64,000 nucleotides of DNA. Origin: CAZIRF01 sp964541755 (GTDB lineage Bacteria; Spirochaetota; Spirochaetia; Treponematales; Breznakiellaceae). Positions 44,590 through 52,911 of the stretch are shown piece after piece. The notes below the pieces were generated by a model that saw only the letters and a list, made by a program, of their open reading frames with translations, did not search any database and was not told the origin of the DNA. Numbering within the stretch: position 1 is the first letter of the stretch; each line of letters opens with the position of its first letter. The stretch is from contig CAZIRF010000010.1 of NCBI GenBank assembly GCA_964541755.1, positions 13,626 to 77,625 of the forward strand. The letters are read 5' to 3'. Position numbers and translations under genes: made by a program.

Positions 44590-45453
44590 TTATTTGTCCT
44601 GTTGGCTGTCGTGGAATTCCCTTTGTCCTGTCTTTGCCGATACCTTTTTACGGAAGGCCCGCAAACTGGATGATATCGAACTTTGGGAGACACCCAAAAC
44701 CTTTGCAATAATCCAGTTGCGAACGCCCACCGCCTGAGGCCCTTGGTGTTGCTTCAGTCGTTTCAATCGTGTTTTAACCAGTGTAAGTTTATGTTCGATT
44801 GTTTCCCGTTCTTTTTGGGAAGCAGGCTCGGCATCGAGCTTTCCTTGTAAAAGAATGATGCGGGCCCAGCATTCTTCTCTTTTTCGTTCGTATTCGAGTC
44901 GGCCGGATACCCCCATATATATGGTCTTTACTTGTTCCACGAGGGCAAAGAGGGTCTTGACTGCGATACCCGTACACGGTGCGAAACGCTCTATAAGTGC
45001 ATCCGAAAGATTCGGGCAGAGCTTGAGGATGAGAATCAAATGTTGCTTTTTGCTTCCGAATTTTCGTGTTACCGGGGATTTTTCCGCATGATAACCGGGG
45101 TAGCGCGTTTCGTTATCCCGCAATTCTTCGAGCCGGCGATAGCGCCATGCAATAGCCTCTCCCTGGGCCAGAGAGCATTCTTGCCGCTTTAATTCGACTT
45201 TTTGCCAGTGGACGATGGAGTGAATGTACGCATCGAAGGATGAGCTCCCCGGTGAATATGCGTGAAGGGCTTTGATAAGGCGGGGGTACATCGAAGCGAG
45301 CAGATCATGGCGTTCGTCCTGGTGAAAATTGGCGAGCTTGAAGCGACCGGGGTTGTTGAGGACATGAAGATAAATGGCTTCGGCGCAGGCTCGCTCATCG
45401 CAGAGCCCTTTCTTGAAGCGAAGCCAGTGTTTGTGTAGCTGTGTCTGTGGCAT
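44590..45453 (-). CDS. Sigma-region-2-like DNA-binding regulator of unknown function
   Basis: From ATG 45453 (preceded by AAGGAG) the protein has 287 residues. Residues about 40-100 (FHQDERHDLLASMYPRLIKA, followed by SSFDAYIHSIVHWQKVELKR) resemble sigma-70 region 2, with a SSFxAYIxxxxxWQ core. The C-terminal part (RNWIIAKVLGVSQSSISSSL) is a helix-turn-helix like region 4. The middle is long and without a recognised domain. I infer an atypical, perhaps spirochaete-specific, ECF-like sigma factor. It stands alone behind an AT-rich upstream region with 10-bp repeats. Confidence 0.6.
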   Translation of the reverse strand: MPQTQLHKHWLRFKKGLCDERACAEAIYLHVLNNPGRFKLANFHQDERHDLLASMYPRLIKALHAYSPGSSSFDAYIHSIVHWQKVELKRQECSLAQGEAIAWRYRRLEELRDNETRYPGYHAEKSPVTRKFGSKKQHLILILKLCPNLSDALIERFAPCTGIAVKTLFALVEQVKTIYMGVSGRLEYERKREECWARIILLQGKLDAEPASQKERETIEHKLTLVKTRLKRLKQHQGPQAVGVRNWIIAKVLGVSQSSISSSLRAFRKKVSAKTGQREFHDSQQDK

Positions 45454-45569
45454 ACTTTCTCCTTTCCTGGCAAAATGCAATTTTCGTGCCAAGAAGAGGA
45501 GTAATGCTGATAATTGCTTTATCTGAATAGCATTAAAAAATGTAAAATAATTTTGACCTGAAAACGCAC

Positions 45570-45589
45570 TTACATTCGTTTACATTCGG
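45570..45589. repeat. Direct 10-bp repeat upstream of the sigma-like gene
   Basis: TTACATTCGT (45570-45579) and TTACATTCGG (45580-45589) repeat head to tail at one helical turn, about 117 bp upstream of the sigma-like gene and downstream of nrnA. The arrangement suits two protomers of a DNA-binding protein on one face. Confidence 0.6.
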
Positions 45590-45654
45590 AGCTCTCATAT
45601 GCTTTTCTTGAGGGTCTTTCGGTTCTTCCTTTCATATGATGAAAAGGCAAAGAT

Positions 45655-46629
45655 TCATTCTGCAAGTTGTTTTTCAAACGCCTCAATAATGCGTGGTTTG
45701 AGCGAGGAAATGGTGGCTTCGATGGCCAATCCTGCCGCTTGGCGGTGCCCCCCACCGCCAAAGGATGCGGCAATGGTGGATACATCGACGCGATCCCGGG
45801 AGCGAAATCCCACGGTACAGCGTTCGGGACTCTCTTGACGGATGACGACGATGGCTTCCACTCCCTCGACAGCCTGCAAAAGTTGGTACAGAGCGTCGGA
45901 ATCCCGTCCCTCGAGACCAAATCGTTCTGTTTCTTCCATTTCTTCCCAAGAGAGCAGGAGCTTTCCATTGTAATGGCGCTCTGTTCTTTCGAGGACGATA
46001 CCCAGGAGCTTGCGGGAATCGAGAGATTTGCCGCCGTTCATGCGGGCAAAGGCTGTCTTGGGGTTTGCCCCGGCTTCCACCAGACGCGAGACGAATGTGA
46101 ACCAAGGGGCACTCTTCTCGTCCAAGTGGCGAAAAAAACCGGTATCTGTGGAGAAGCCGAAAAAGAGAAGCTGTGCTTCCTCTTTTGTGGGAGATTCCCC
46201 CAGGGCTTCGATAAGAGCGAGTACCAAGAGGGTGGTTGAAGGACTTTCGGGGACAATGTATTGAACCGATCCAAAGGGGGCTCCCGCCGCGTGATGATCG
46301 ATACTGGCTGCTTCAAGGTCCTGGACCTGCGAAGCAAGATTTCCCAAACGGTCGAGTGTAGAACAGTCTAGGACAATCAGTTTACTCCCTTTCTTCTCTT
46401 CATCCGGGATTTCGTTCGAAAAGGAAGGCGCCCAATCACGTATCTCGGTGCGCTTGAAGGGGCCAGCAGAGTAGGGTTTTGCCCATTTCCCCATACGCGA
46501 GAGGACGGAACAAAGGGCCAGTTGGCTGCCCAGACAGTCTCCATCGGGTTCCATGTGGCCGGCAACAACAAAACGAGACCCCTCTCGAATAAACGAGAGG
46601 AGTGCGGGTGGGACTGGGGGTATTTTCAT
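45655..46629 (-). CDS. DHH/DHHA1 phosphoesterase (NrnA-like nanoRNase/pAp phosphatase)
   Basis: The 324-residue protein has the DHH motifs GHMEPDGDCLGSQ, VLDCST, SIDHHAAG and STDTGFFRH, and the C-terminal DHHA1 GGGGHRQAAG. NrnA-type enzymes cleave short oligoribonucleotides, pAp or cyclic dinucleotide products such as pApA. The substrate among these is not fixed by sequence. It lies 8 bp from the secreted-protein gene on the same strand, probably one operon. Confidence 0.9.
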   Translation of the reverse strand: MKIPPVPPALLSFIREGSRFVVAGHMEPDGDCLGSQLALCSVLSRMGKWAKPYSAGPFKRTEIRDWAPSFSNEIPDEEKKGSKLIVLDCSTLDRLGNLASQVQDLEAASIDHHAAGAPFGSVQYIVPESPSTTLLVLALIEALGESPTKEEAQLLFFGFSTDTGFFRHLDEKSAPWFTFVSRLVEAGANPKTAFARMNGGKSLDSRKLLGIVLERTERHYNGKLLLSWEEMEETERFGLEGRDSDALYQLLQAVEGVEAIVVIRQESPERCTVGFRSRDRVDVSTIAASFGGGGHRQAAGLAIEATISSLKPRIIEAFEKQLAE

Positions 46630-46637
46630 TTCTTCCT

Positions 46638-47078
46638 CTAGGGAACAGTAAGTTCCTCTACCTCAAATTCATCGCTCAAGTCGGGATTCCCGGGGATTGA
46701 GCCCCAAGAAGGATGCCTGAGATTTTCCCTGATATACAATATTGCATGGCTGTAGCTGCCATTCTTGTAATAGACAACCAAGTAGGGCCACACATTACCA
46801 TGCTTGATGCTTACCAATTGGGCCTTGCCGGCGGCTTTCTGAAACCATTTGTCGGGGAGGTATGCTTTTTTAAGCTTTGTCCCGGCGCGATAGAGGACGA
46901 CATAGCCCAAATCTGCCCGGTAGACTTTTTCTATCGGGATGTTCACATAATAGAATTCGGACTCATTCTTGAATTTTGGGCTGCCATCTCCTGCCGTTTC
47001 TTGAGAAAAGAGCGGCGAAGCGGCCAGTGATACGAAAAGCAGTACGAGCGAAAGCTGTTTGCCCGGAAAACATTTCAT
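46638..47078 (-). CDS. Secreted protein of unknown function
   Basis: From ATG 47078 (GGAGG six bases upstream; an ATG at 47090 is less likely) the product has 146 residues with a signal peptide MKCFPGKQLSLVLLFVSLAA ending near SPLFSQ. The mature part is mainly beta, with VYRADLGYVVLYRAGTKLKK and a VWPYLVVYYKNGSYSHAILY stretch. I know similar proteins only vaguely from spirochaetes. It would act in the periplasm. Confidence 0.65.
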   Translation of the reverse strand: MKCFPGKQLSLVLLFVSLAASPLFSQETAGDGSPKFKNESEFYYVNIPIEKVYRADLGYVVLYRAGTKLKKAYLPDKWFQKAAGKAQLVSIKHGNVWPYLVVYYKNGSYSHAILYIRENLRHPSWGSIPGNPDLSDEFEVEELTVP

Positions 47079-47249
47079 TGTTTCCTCCATTGAGTGCCAT
47101 GTTTACCCCGTCTTGCGGAGTCGGTTCGCAGACATCCCTGTCTGGCCCCGTGTAAAAGAGTCTTCAAGTACCTCATCAGTATATTGCCCACAGCGCTATC
47201 TTGCAAGAAAGACCATCGCTGTGGGGCAAAAACCCGCAAGCTCTGTGCG

Positions 47250-48215
47250 TTAATAGGCGAATTCATCACCTGCAAGGCCCATGCTGGCCAAAATAATGGC
47301 TTTGATACTGTGTTTACGATTTTCAGCCTGGTCCCAGGCCCCGCTCTGAGGGCCATCAATGACTTCAGCACTCACTTCCTCACCCTTGACAGCCGGCAAG
47401 CAATGGAGAAAGAGTGTGTCGGTTTTTCCGGTACGCGCCATGAGAGCGCTATTTACTTGATATCCCTTGAGAAGGGCTTTCCGTTCTTCTTTGAGCTGTT
47501 CCTCACCCATGGATATCCAGACGTCGGTATAGATAACATCAGCGCCCCCAACATCCTCGAGTCCTTCTTTTATTGTGATAATCGAGCCGGATTCACGGGC
47601 AAATGGTGCGCAGAGGTCAATGATTTCTTGGTCGGGGAAAAGTTCTTTCGGGCTTGCAACACTAAAGTGAACACCCAGTTTTGCGCAGATGAGCATGAGT
47701 GAACGGGCGACATTGTTGCGGCCATCCCCGACAAAACAGAGCTTTTTACCGCTGCAGGAGCCGAATCGCTCGACAATAGTCATCATGTCGGCGAGGGCTT
47801 GGGTAGGGTGGAATGCATCCGTAAGGCCATTGTATACCGGAACCCCCGAATAGCGGGCAAGGGTTTCCACGGTAGATTGCTTGTATCCGCGAAACTCGAT
47901 GGCATCGAACATCCGGCCCAAGACCCGGGCGGTATCCTCCACCGATTCTTTTGCCCCCAGTTGGATATCCTGTGTAGAAAGGAATACCGGGTGTCCCGAT
48001 TCTTCGCCAATTGCTGTTTCAAAGGCACAGCGGGTTCGAGTTGAACGTTTTTCGAAGATGAGGGCAACGGTTTTACCCTTGAGACGATCGTGAATTTCCC
48101 CCCGTTTGCGCTCTTCCTTGACCCGGATGGACAGGTCGATAAGGGCATGAATTTCCTCGGGGCTGTATTTCTCCCAGGAAAGGAGCGATCTTCCGTTTAA
48201 ACTGTCGGTTGCCAT
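47250..48215 (-). CDS. argF: Ornithine carbamoyltransferase
   Basis: The 321-residue protein has the carbamoyl-phosphate site EKRSTRTRCAFE, HPTQALADMMTI, DVWISMG and FLHCLPA. It makes citrulline from ornithine and carbamoyl phosphate, or runs in reverse in the arginine deiminase pathway. Without arcA or arcC nearby the direction is open. GAGGAGAG precedes ATG 48215. The longer frame to 48257 is not needed. A sigma-70 promoter is visible upstream. Confidence 0.95.
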   Translation of the reverse strand: MATDSLNGRSLLSWEKYSPEEIHALIDLSIRVKEERKRGEIHDRLKGKTVALIFEKRSTRTRCAFETAIGEESGHPVFLSTQDIQLGAKESVEDTARVLGRMFDAIEFRGYKQSTVETLARYSGVPVYNGLTDAFHPTQALADMMTIVERFGSCSGKKLCFVGDGRNNVARSLMLICAKLGVHFSVASPKELFPDQEIIDLCAPFARESGSIITIKEGLEDVGGADVIYTDVWISMGEEQLKEERKALLKGYQVNSALMARTGKTDTLFLHCLPAVKGEEVSAEVIDGPQSGAWDQAENRKHSIKAIILASMGLAGDEFAY

Positions 48216-48238
48216 ACACTCTCCTCTTTTTCCTTCGC

Positions 48239-48268
48239 AGTATAGGATAGCTGGCATTTGACTGGCAA
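48239..48268 (-). promoter_or_regulatory. Sigma-70 promoter of argF
   Basis: On the minus strand, TTGCCA (48268-48263), an 18-bp spacer and TATACT (48244-48239) lie about 24 bp upstream of the argF start. No ARG box was recognised. Confidence 0.6.
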
Positions 48269-48371
48269 GGGGAAAACCCTCAAGCAGTCAGCGGTATCCT
48301 TCAGTCTTTTTTTATCTGCCCGATACACTTTTTCGATTTTGCAGGGATTCTCTGTCGATAATGATAGAGTC

Positions 48372-51300
48372 ATGATCCAAGCAAGTATATACATACAATA
48401 TCGTTCACAACTTGAACGCACGCGAAGTGACCTCATGCGTGAACTCGAATCGCGGATACAGCGGGAATTCAAGCGGATGTCCGGGCGCCTCTTGCGCGAT
48501 GGGGGGCTGCCCATCTTTGAAATTGATGAAAGACGAATTTGCTTTTCTCTTGAATTGGCCGGGACCTTGGGTGGGATTCGGGAGATTTTTGAACAGGCAT
48601 CCCGTGATCTTTTTGGTATCTGTGTTCTCGTCCAACGAGACCCTCCAAGGGAATCGGTCGTTACGCTGCGCTCTCGTCTGTCGGCTCTTGTCTCCCACGA
48701 CTCTACTTCAATGATCTGGTGTGATGGTGATGTAGCGAAGGTCCTCTCCCCTTGGGCGGTTTTTGCAGAAGGGCATAATGCGTTCTTGCCGCTTTCCCGG
48801 CTGTCATTCCCGCCAACGGCCCCTGCATGGCCCGGGTTTTGGCACATATCTTCTGCTCCAGAGCTCTTGTCATCCCTTTGCCCCAAGGGTGCCCGCAGTC
48901 CCCGGGGTTTTACGGTCGTTACTTCCGAAAAGGGATTTGGCATACACTTGGCTCTGCAAGAGCTGCTGCGAAAAACGGGAGGGGCCTCCACGGTATTCTC
49001 TCTTGTTTTTGGGGAATCATTTCATCCCCTTCATGCAATGGCATACGCCATCGCCGAAGAAAACCGTAATGCCGCAGCGGGTGTTCAATCCGCTTTGAAA
49101 AATCCTCAGTCCGATACTCCCACGCGTTCAAGAGAGCGAGATACGCCGAAGCTTAATGATACCACGGCCCTCTTCGAGGAGTTGGAGAGAAGCCGGCTCC
49201 TTGGCAATCTGCCACGCCGTATGGAGCGTAGTGTTCTCGATTTTTTGGGGCGAAGTCTCCTGTCATATGCCCGTCGATGTCGCTTGGCCGGCTTGCCGGC
49301 ACTCTTGTGTATCTGTGGCTTGGAATATCTTTCTGCCGATTTGGAGCAGGCTCTTCTTGCCCTTCTTGTGCCACTCGCAGAAGCCCATACCATTCACATA
49401 CTTGCAACAGCGGAATCCTCTGCCGATCTTGACTCCTGGCGAGCCGTGGGTGCTCAGCTTGAGCGCTTTGATTCCCCGGCTCCTTCCCTCATTCGGGAAC
49501 GGGCACAAAAACTCTTTCCGGCTCTCTCCAGTACCGAAACCCTTGCGGTGTTACTCGAGGGGGCGAGTGCCCGATCAGCCGGAGGATCTGCACTCGTTGA
49601 TATATTCCGGAAGCTTTCCAAGAAAACTATTGCACTTGAAGAACGAAATCCTGTTGGAGAAGGGGGCTCCGGCCTCCTAGCTGTGCAAGAGCTTACACAG
49701 GATGAGTGTGAACTCTTGTGCTGTCTGTATCATCTTGCTGCTTTTTTGCCCGGTGCCGATGTAATTTCATGCTTGCGACGAGCCGGTGTATCCGATGATT
49801 GTCTCAATCGTGGGCTTGTTCGTTTGAGTGAGCGGGGGTTTATTGCAGCTCCCGAATCCCCCCAGTGTATTTCTCCCTTGCCAGCGCTTCTGTCCGATTT
49901 TTTCTCGCAGGATACCGCCGAGGATGGAGCGTGTTTTGATGTTGCTACAGTACAGGCATTGATAGAGCGCGCCCTTATTGATGAACATGATAAGGGGGGG
50001 CTTCGTGCAAGTGCTGCCCTTCTTGCTCTTTTTGACCGGGTTGGTGCGCGTCTTTCCGATGCGCTCTTTCTGGAAGCGCTTGAACACGACTTTTCGCGTA
50101 TGGGAAGTGAACACTTTACCAACAGGGCCCCGGAACTGACTGTTCCGGATTCAGTTCCCCAAGAGCGGCGAGCCCTCTTCTCCTGGCTCTATACAGGGCG
50201 CTCCATTCTTCTTTACAGTGCGCTCAGTGGCGATCGCGCCTGTGCTGAACGATTTTTCTCCCGTACGTCGCCCACTTTTGATGATTCTGATGTTTTCTGT
50301 GCAATTGCAGATCTTAATCGTGCCACTTGGTTTTACCTCAAGGGTTCCCTCGTCGAAGCGGGTACCAGTGCCAAGCAAGCCCTTATACGCATGCAGGGCG
50401 CTTCGAGTCCACTCGTGCTCCCGCGCCTTTACTGCCAGGTTGCCCTCATAGAAATTGGTCGTGAACGCATCCGCGAGGGCCTCGATTATTTGGGTTTTGC
50501 GGTCGAGAGTGCCGAGCACTCTCTCCTTCCCGAAGAACTTGTTCGCGCCCTTTCTCTCGCTGCAGTTGGGGAATTCCTGTGGGGGAATCTCGCTCGAGCC
50601 GAACGCTTTGTTCGACGGGCTCTTTCTCTTTCGCGAACCTATTGGTACGACGAGTGGGAGGATTGGACCCGCTTCTTTTTGGGGCGCATACTCTTTGAGA
50701 CGGGACGCTATCGTGATGCCATCGACAGTTTTGACGCGGTTATCAGCGATAACACGCAAGAAAGCGTGGATGGAACAGTGAATACCCTTGCCGAAGGTCT
50801 CGTTGCACTTCAACAGCAACGGGCAAGCCTTTGTCGTATCTGGCGGTACAGGGCTCTTGTCCATTCGGGGGCCCTCTCCGAGCCGCCGCCAGCAGGGCTC
50901 CCAATCGCTGGAGACCTAGGGCTGTTTACAGTCGAGACCCTCTGTTTGCGCCGTGATTACCGTGCCGCCCTTGAATGTGCCCAGGAACTCATGGACAGTG
51001 AGGAAGAGGTCTGTCAAACCCTCTACGATCGGCCTTCCTGGAAGAGTGGGTTCGACTGGATTGACAATCGATACCTGGTACCCGGAGGTATCAGACGTGA
51101 ACTGCTCAAGGTCTTTTCAAACCTCGCCAGGGCCAACGCCGGGCAGAGTGAGGAGGCTGTTGAGAATATGCGCAAAATGCTCAAGGAAGAGCGCCTCTCG
51201 GAACTCGATACGGGAGATGCCTTTTCCTATTGGGTCTACAGTCACTGTCTCTATCTCTATGGCGCAGAGAGTGTTGACTACGGAACGGTGCTCAGTCTCG

Positions 51301-51425
51301 CATTCAAGCGTTTTCAACGCCGATCCAGCCGTATTGACGACCTCGATACAAAACGGGCTTTCATGAGTCTGCACCGATGGAATGCCATGTTGGTACAGGA
51401 TGCGAAAAAGGCCAATCTCCTGTAA
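48372..51425 (+). CDS. Large STAND-like protein with TPR-type C-terminus and degenerate ATP site
   Basis: From ATG 48372 the protein has 1017 residues. The N-terminal 150 residues are unrecognised. The middle part has the layout of AAA/STAND signalling ATPases (as in MalT or adenylate-cyclase-linked regulators): VTSEKGFGIHLALQELL where a GxxGxGKT loop would be expected, and LPALLCICGLEYLSADLEQA where Walker B would be. Neither carries the catalytic residues. The C-terminal half (residues about 600-1000) contains TPR-like pairs such as WTRFFLGRILFETGRYRDAI. There is no DNA-binding domain. I infer a scaffold or sensor without ATPase activity. It is divergent from argF. Confidence 0.65.
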   Translation: MIQASIYIQYRSQLERTRSDLMRELESRIQREFKRMSGRLLRDGGLPIFEIDERRICFSLELAGTLGGIREIFEQASRDLFGICVLVQRDPPRESVVTLRSRLSALVSHDSTSMIWCDGDVAKVLSPWAVFAEGHNAFLPLSRLSFPPTAPAWPGFWHISSAPELLSSLCPKGARSPRGFTVVTSEKGFGIHLALQELLRKTGGASTVFSLVFGESFHPLHAMAYAIAEENRNAAAGVQSALKNPQSDTPTRSRERDTPKLNDTTALFEELERSRLLGNLPRRMERSVLDFLGRSLLSYARRCRLAGLPALLCICGLEYLSADLEQALLALLVPLAEAHTIHILATAESSADLDSWRAVGAQLERFDSPAPSLIRERAQKLFPALSSTETLAVLLEGASARSAGGSALVDIFRKLSKKTIALEERNPVGEGGSGLLAVQELTQDECELLCCLYHLAAFLPGADVISCLRRAGVSDDCLNRGLVRLSERGFIAAPESPQCISPLPALLSDFFSQDTAEDGACFDVATVQALIERALIDEHDKGGLRASAALLALFDRVGARLSDALFLEALEHDFSRMGSEHFTNRAPELTVPDSVPQERRALFSWLYTGRSILLYSALSGDRACAERFFSRTSPTFDDSDVFCAIADLNRATWFYLKGSLVEAGTSAKQALIRMQGASSPLVLPRLYCQVALIEIGRERIREGLDYLGFAVESAEHSLLPEELVRALSLAAVGEFLWGNLARAERFVRRALSLSRTYWYDEWEDWTRFFLGRILFETGRYRDAIDSFDAVISDNTQESVDGTVNTLAEGLVALQQQRASLCRIWRYRALVHSGALSEPPPAGLPIAGDLGLFTVETLCLRRDYRAALECAQELMDSEEEVCQTLYDRPSWKSGFDWIDNRYLVPGGIRRELLKVFSNLARANAGQSEEAVENMRKMLKEERLSELDTGDAFSYWVYSHCLYLYGAESVDYGTVLSLAFKRFQRRSSRIDDLDTKRAFMSLHRWNAMLVQDAKKANLL

Positions 51426-51464
51426 GACTTATTATCGGGTTACAGGAATTTGGTACCAGCTGTA

Positions 51465-51494
51465 TTGACACTGGATCGCGCTTTTTGCTATTGT
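51465..51494 (+). promoter_or_regulatory. Sigma-70 promoter of tRNA-Met
   Basis: TTGACA at 51465-51470, an 18-bp spacer and TATTGT at 51489-51494 lie 15 bp upstream of the tRNA. Confidence 0.6.
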
Positions 51495-51509
51495 CTGTTC
51501 ATAACGAAT

Positions 51510-51582
51510 GGCGGCATAGCTCAGTTGGTAGAGCAAACGGCTCATATCCGTTCGGTCATAGGTTCAAGTCCTATTGCCGCTA
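51510..51582 (+). tRNA. tRNA-Met (CAU), elongator type
   Basis: A 73-nt cloverleaf with acceptor GGCGGCA/TGCCGCT and discriminator A. The anticodon stem is AACGG/CCGTT around CTCATAT, giving CAT. The sequence resembles elongator tRNA-Met rather than the initiator; a tRNA-Ile2 (lysidine-modified CAU) is less likely. The CCA end is not encoded. Confidence 0.92.
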
Positions 51583-51594
51583 GTTTTTCGTTTT

Positions 51595-51623
51595 GGAAGC
51601 CCTTTGGGGCTTCTTTTTTTTTG
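51595..51623 (+). terminator. Rho-independent terminator of tRNA-Met
   Basis: GAAGCC pairs with GGCTTC around a CTTTGG loop, followed by a run of about nine T. It ends 20 bp before the stop of the convergent lipoprotein gene. Confidence 0.9.
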
Positions 51624-51642
51624 TCCATGTGTTTTGTAGAAC

Positions 51643-52380
51643 TCATTGCGAAACAGCCTCGAAGAGGACCGGATCGGCAAAATTGGTGAAGGCTATAATG
51701 CCCCCGACAAATTGCCACTCTTTGCTGCCCGAAAGCTTTTCTGCCTCGAAGAGTCTCCAGAGGAATTCCGAGCAGTACTGTTTGTCGGGGCTTGCAGAAT
51801 CCCAGTAGCGGTCGAAGGGCATACCCTCAAGGGCCAGCTGACGTGCGCGTTCCTGGATGTGTCGTCGTTCCTGTTCCGGGATGCGTGGGCGATAGAGTGC
51901 ACTCGTTTCCCGAATGCTGTAGGAACAGAAGTCCTCGAGACTTTGAATTTGCACACCACCGATTCCGCTCAAGCCTTTATCAACGCTGTGGATGACCAGG
52001 AGTCTTGCACTTCTGATTTTTTCGATGCTCTCGCCAAACCCGATGCGTGGCAAAAGAAGGTGATCTGCAATGTCGTCAATGAGTTCCCGAGAGACAATCA
52101 GGGCACAGTGACTCCAGCCCCCGCTTCCGGCAAAGGTCGATACAATAAGCTCACTGGCAAGACCCTTTCCCTTTCGCAGGAGGATATCGCCCCCACGCGC
52201 CTGTTCCAGGATATACGCTCTGTCTGTCTGCTCCTGTATCGCATTTGCATGTTTTGTGTCTGCCGGTTTCTTTTCCTGCTCCCCGGTACAGGAAAGCAGG
52301 CTGCCCATACCCACTGTCATACACAGGATAAAGTGCAAGGCCGGAAGGGAAGCCCCGCCCTTGTGGCGAGGGCGCCCCAT
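51643..52380 (-). CDS. YiiX-like permuted papain-fold lipoprotein (NlpC/P60 superfamily)
   Basis: The 245-residue protein has a lipobox GSLLSC (Cys about residue 31), then ARGGDILLRKGKGLASELIV, GGWSHCALIV with the catalytic His, and DKQYCSEFLWRLF with the nucleophilic Cys. These motifs and their His-before-Cys order match YiiX/YebB-type permuted NlpC/P60 enzymes. Such proteins may cut amide bonds in lipids or peptides; the substrate is unknown. It would sit on the outside of a membrane. It overlaps the upstream lipoprotein gene. Confidence 0.82.
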   Translation of the reverse strand: MGRPRHKGGASLPALHFILCMTVGMGSLLSCTGEQEKKPADTKHANAIQEQTDRAYILEQARGGDILLRKGKGLASELIVSTFAGSGGWSHCALIVSRELIDDIADHLLLPRIGFGESIEKIRSARLLVIHSVDKGLSGIGGVQIQSLEDFCSYSIRETSALYRPRIPEQERRHIQERARQLALEGMPFDRYWDSASPDKQYCSEFLWRLFEAEKLSGSKEWQFVGGIIAFTNFADPVLFEAVSQ

Positions 52381-52772
52381 CAGAATGACTTCTTGAAATC
52401 AACCTTCCATTCGCCCTCGATTTTTTCCAGTTCCAGTGTCTGTGGTCCGTCCGAGTCGGTCATTGTATAGGTTGCCAGTGCACGATTACCCTCAACCGTG
52501 ATAGCGATAATCTTGAAGGTAGCTGCAGGAATTTCTCCTTCGTCCTCGTCAATTTGGCTGCGCAGTTCCTGCATCCCGGAACTCAGGGACTCCAAGGTCT
52601 GAAGCGCCATCTTGCCCTCTTTGGTGGCATAATTGCCCGCTGTTTCGAAATCTTCGTTGACGATGGCAGTCAAAAAAGATTTGGCCACAGAGCGGGCCTT
52701 GAGGTTTTCCATGGAACAGGATGCGAGGAGAGCAAAGCCGATAATGCCCAGTGAAATAAGGCGTAAGCGCAT
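52380..52772 (-). CDS. Small predicted lipoprotein (DUF4878-like)
   Basis: From ATG 52772 (AAGGAG upstream) the protein has 130 residues with a lipobox LLASC (Cys about residue 19). The domain VAKSFLTAIVNEDFETAGNY through EGEWKVDFKKSF resembles DUF4878/NTF2-like lipoproteins. The function is unknown. It is coupled with the YiiX-like gene downstream. Confidence 0.75.
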   Translation of the reverse strand: MRLRLISLGIIGFALLASCSMENLKARSVAKSFLTAIVNEDFETAGNYATKEGKMALQTLESLSSGMQELRSQIDEDEGEIPAATFKIIAITVEGNRALATYTMTDSDGPQTLELEKIEGEWKVDFKKSF

Positions 52773-52866
52773 GGGTACTCCTTGTGATGGGTCGCGTTTT
52801 TCTTTCAACGCTTGTTCTGCCAATTCTATGCTGTCAGATCAAACTGGACAAGCGTTTCTTGCAACT

Positions 52867-52894
52867 TTGCACATTTGAATATCCCGTGTATAGT
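52867..52894 (+). promoter_or_regulatory. Sigma-70 promoter of the response regulator
   Basis: TTGCAC at 52867-52872, a 16-bp spacer and TATAGT at 52889-52894 lie 18 bp upstream of ATG 52912, a very short leader. Confidence 0.55.
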
Positions 52895-52911
52895 AGCATC
52901 GAGAGGTGTGC

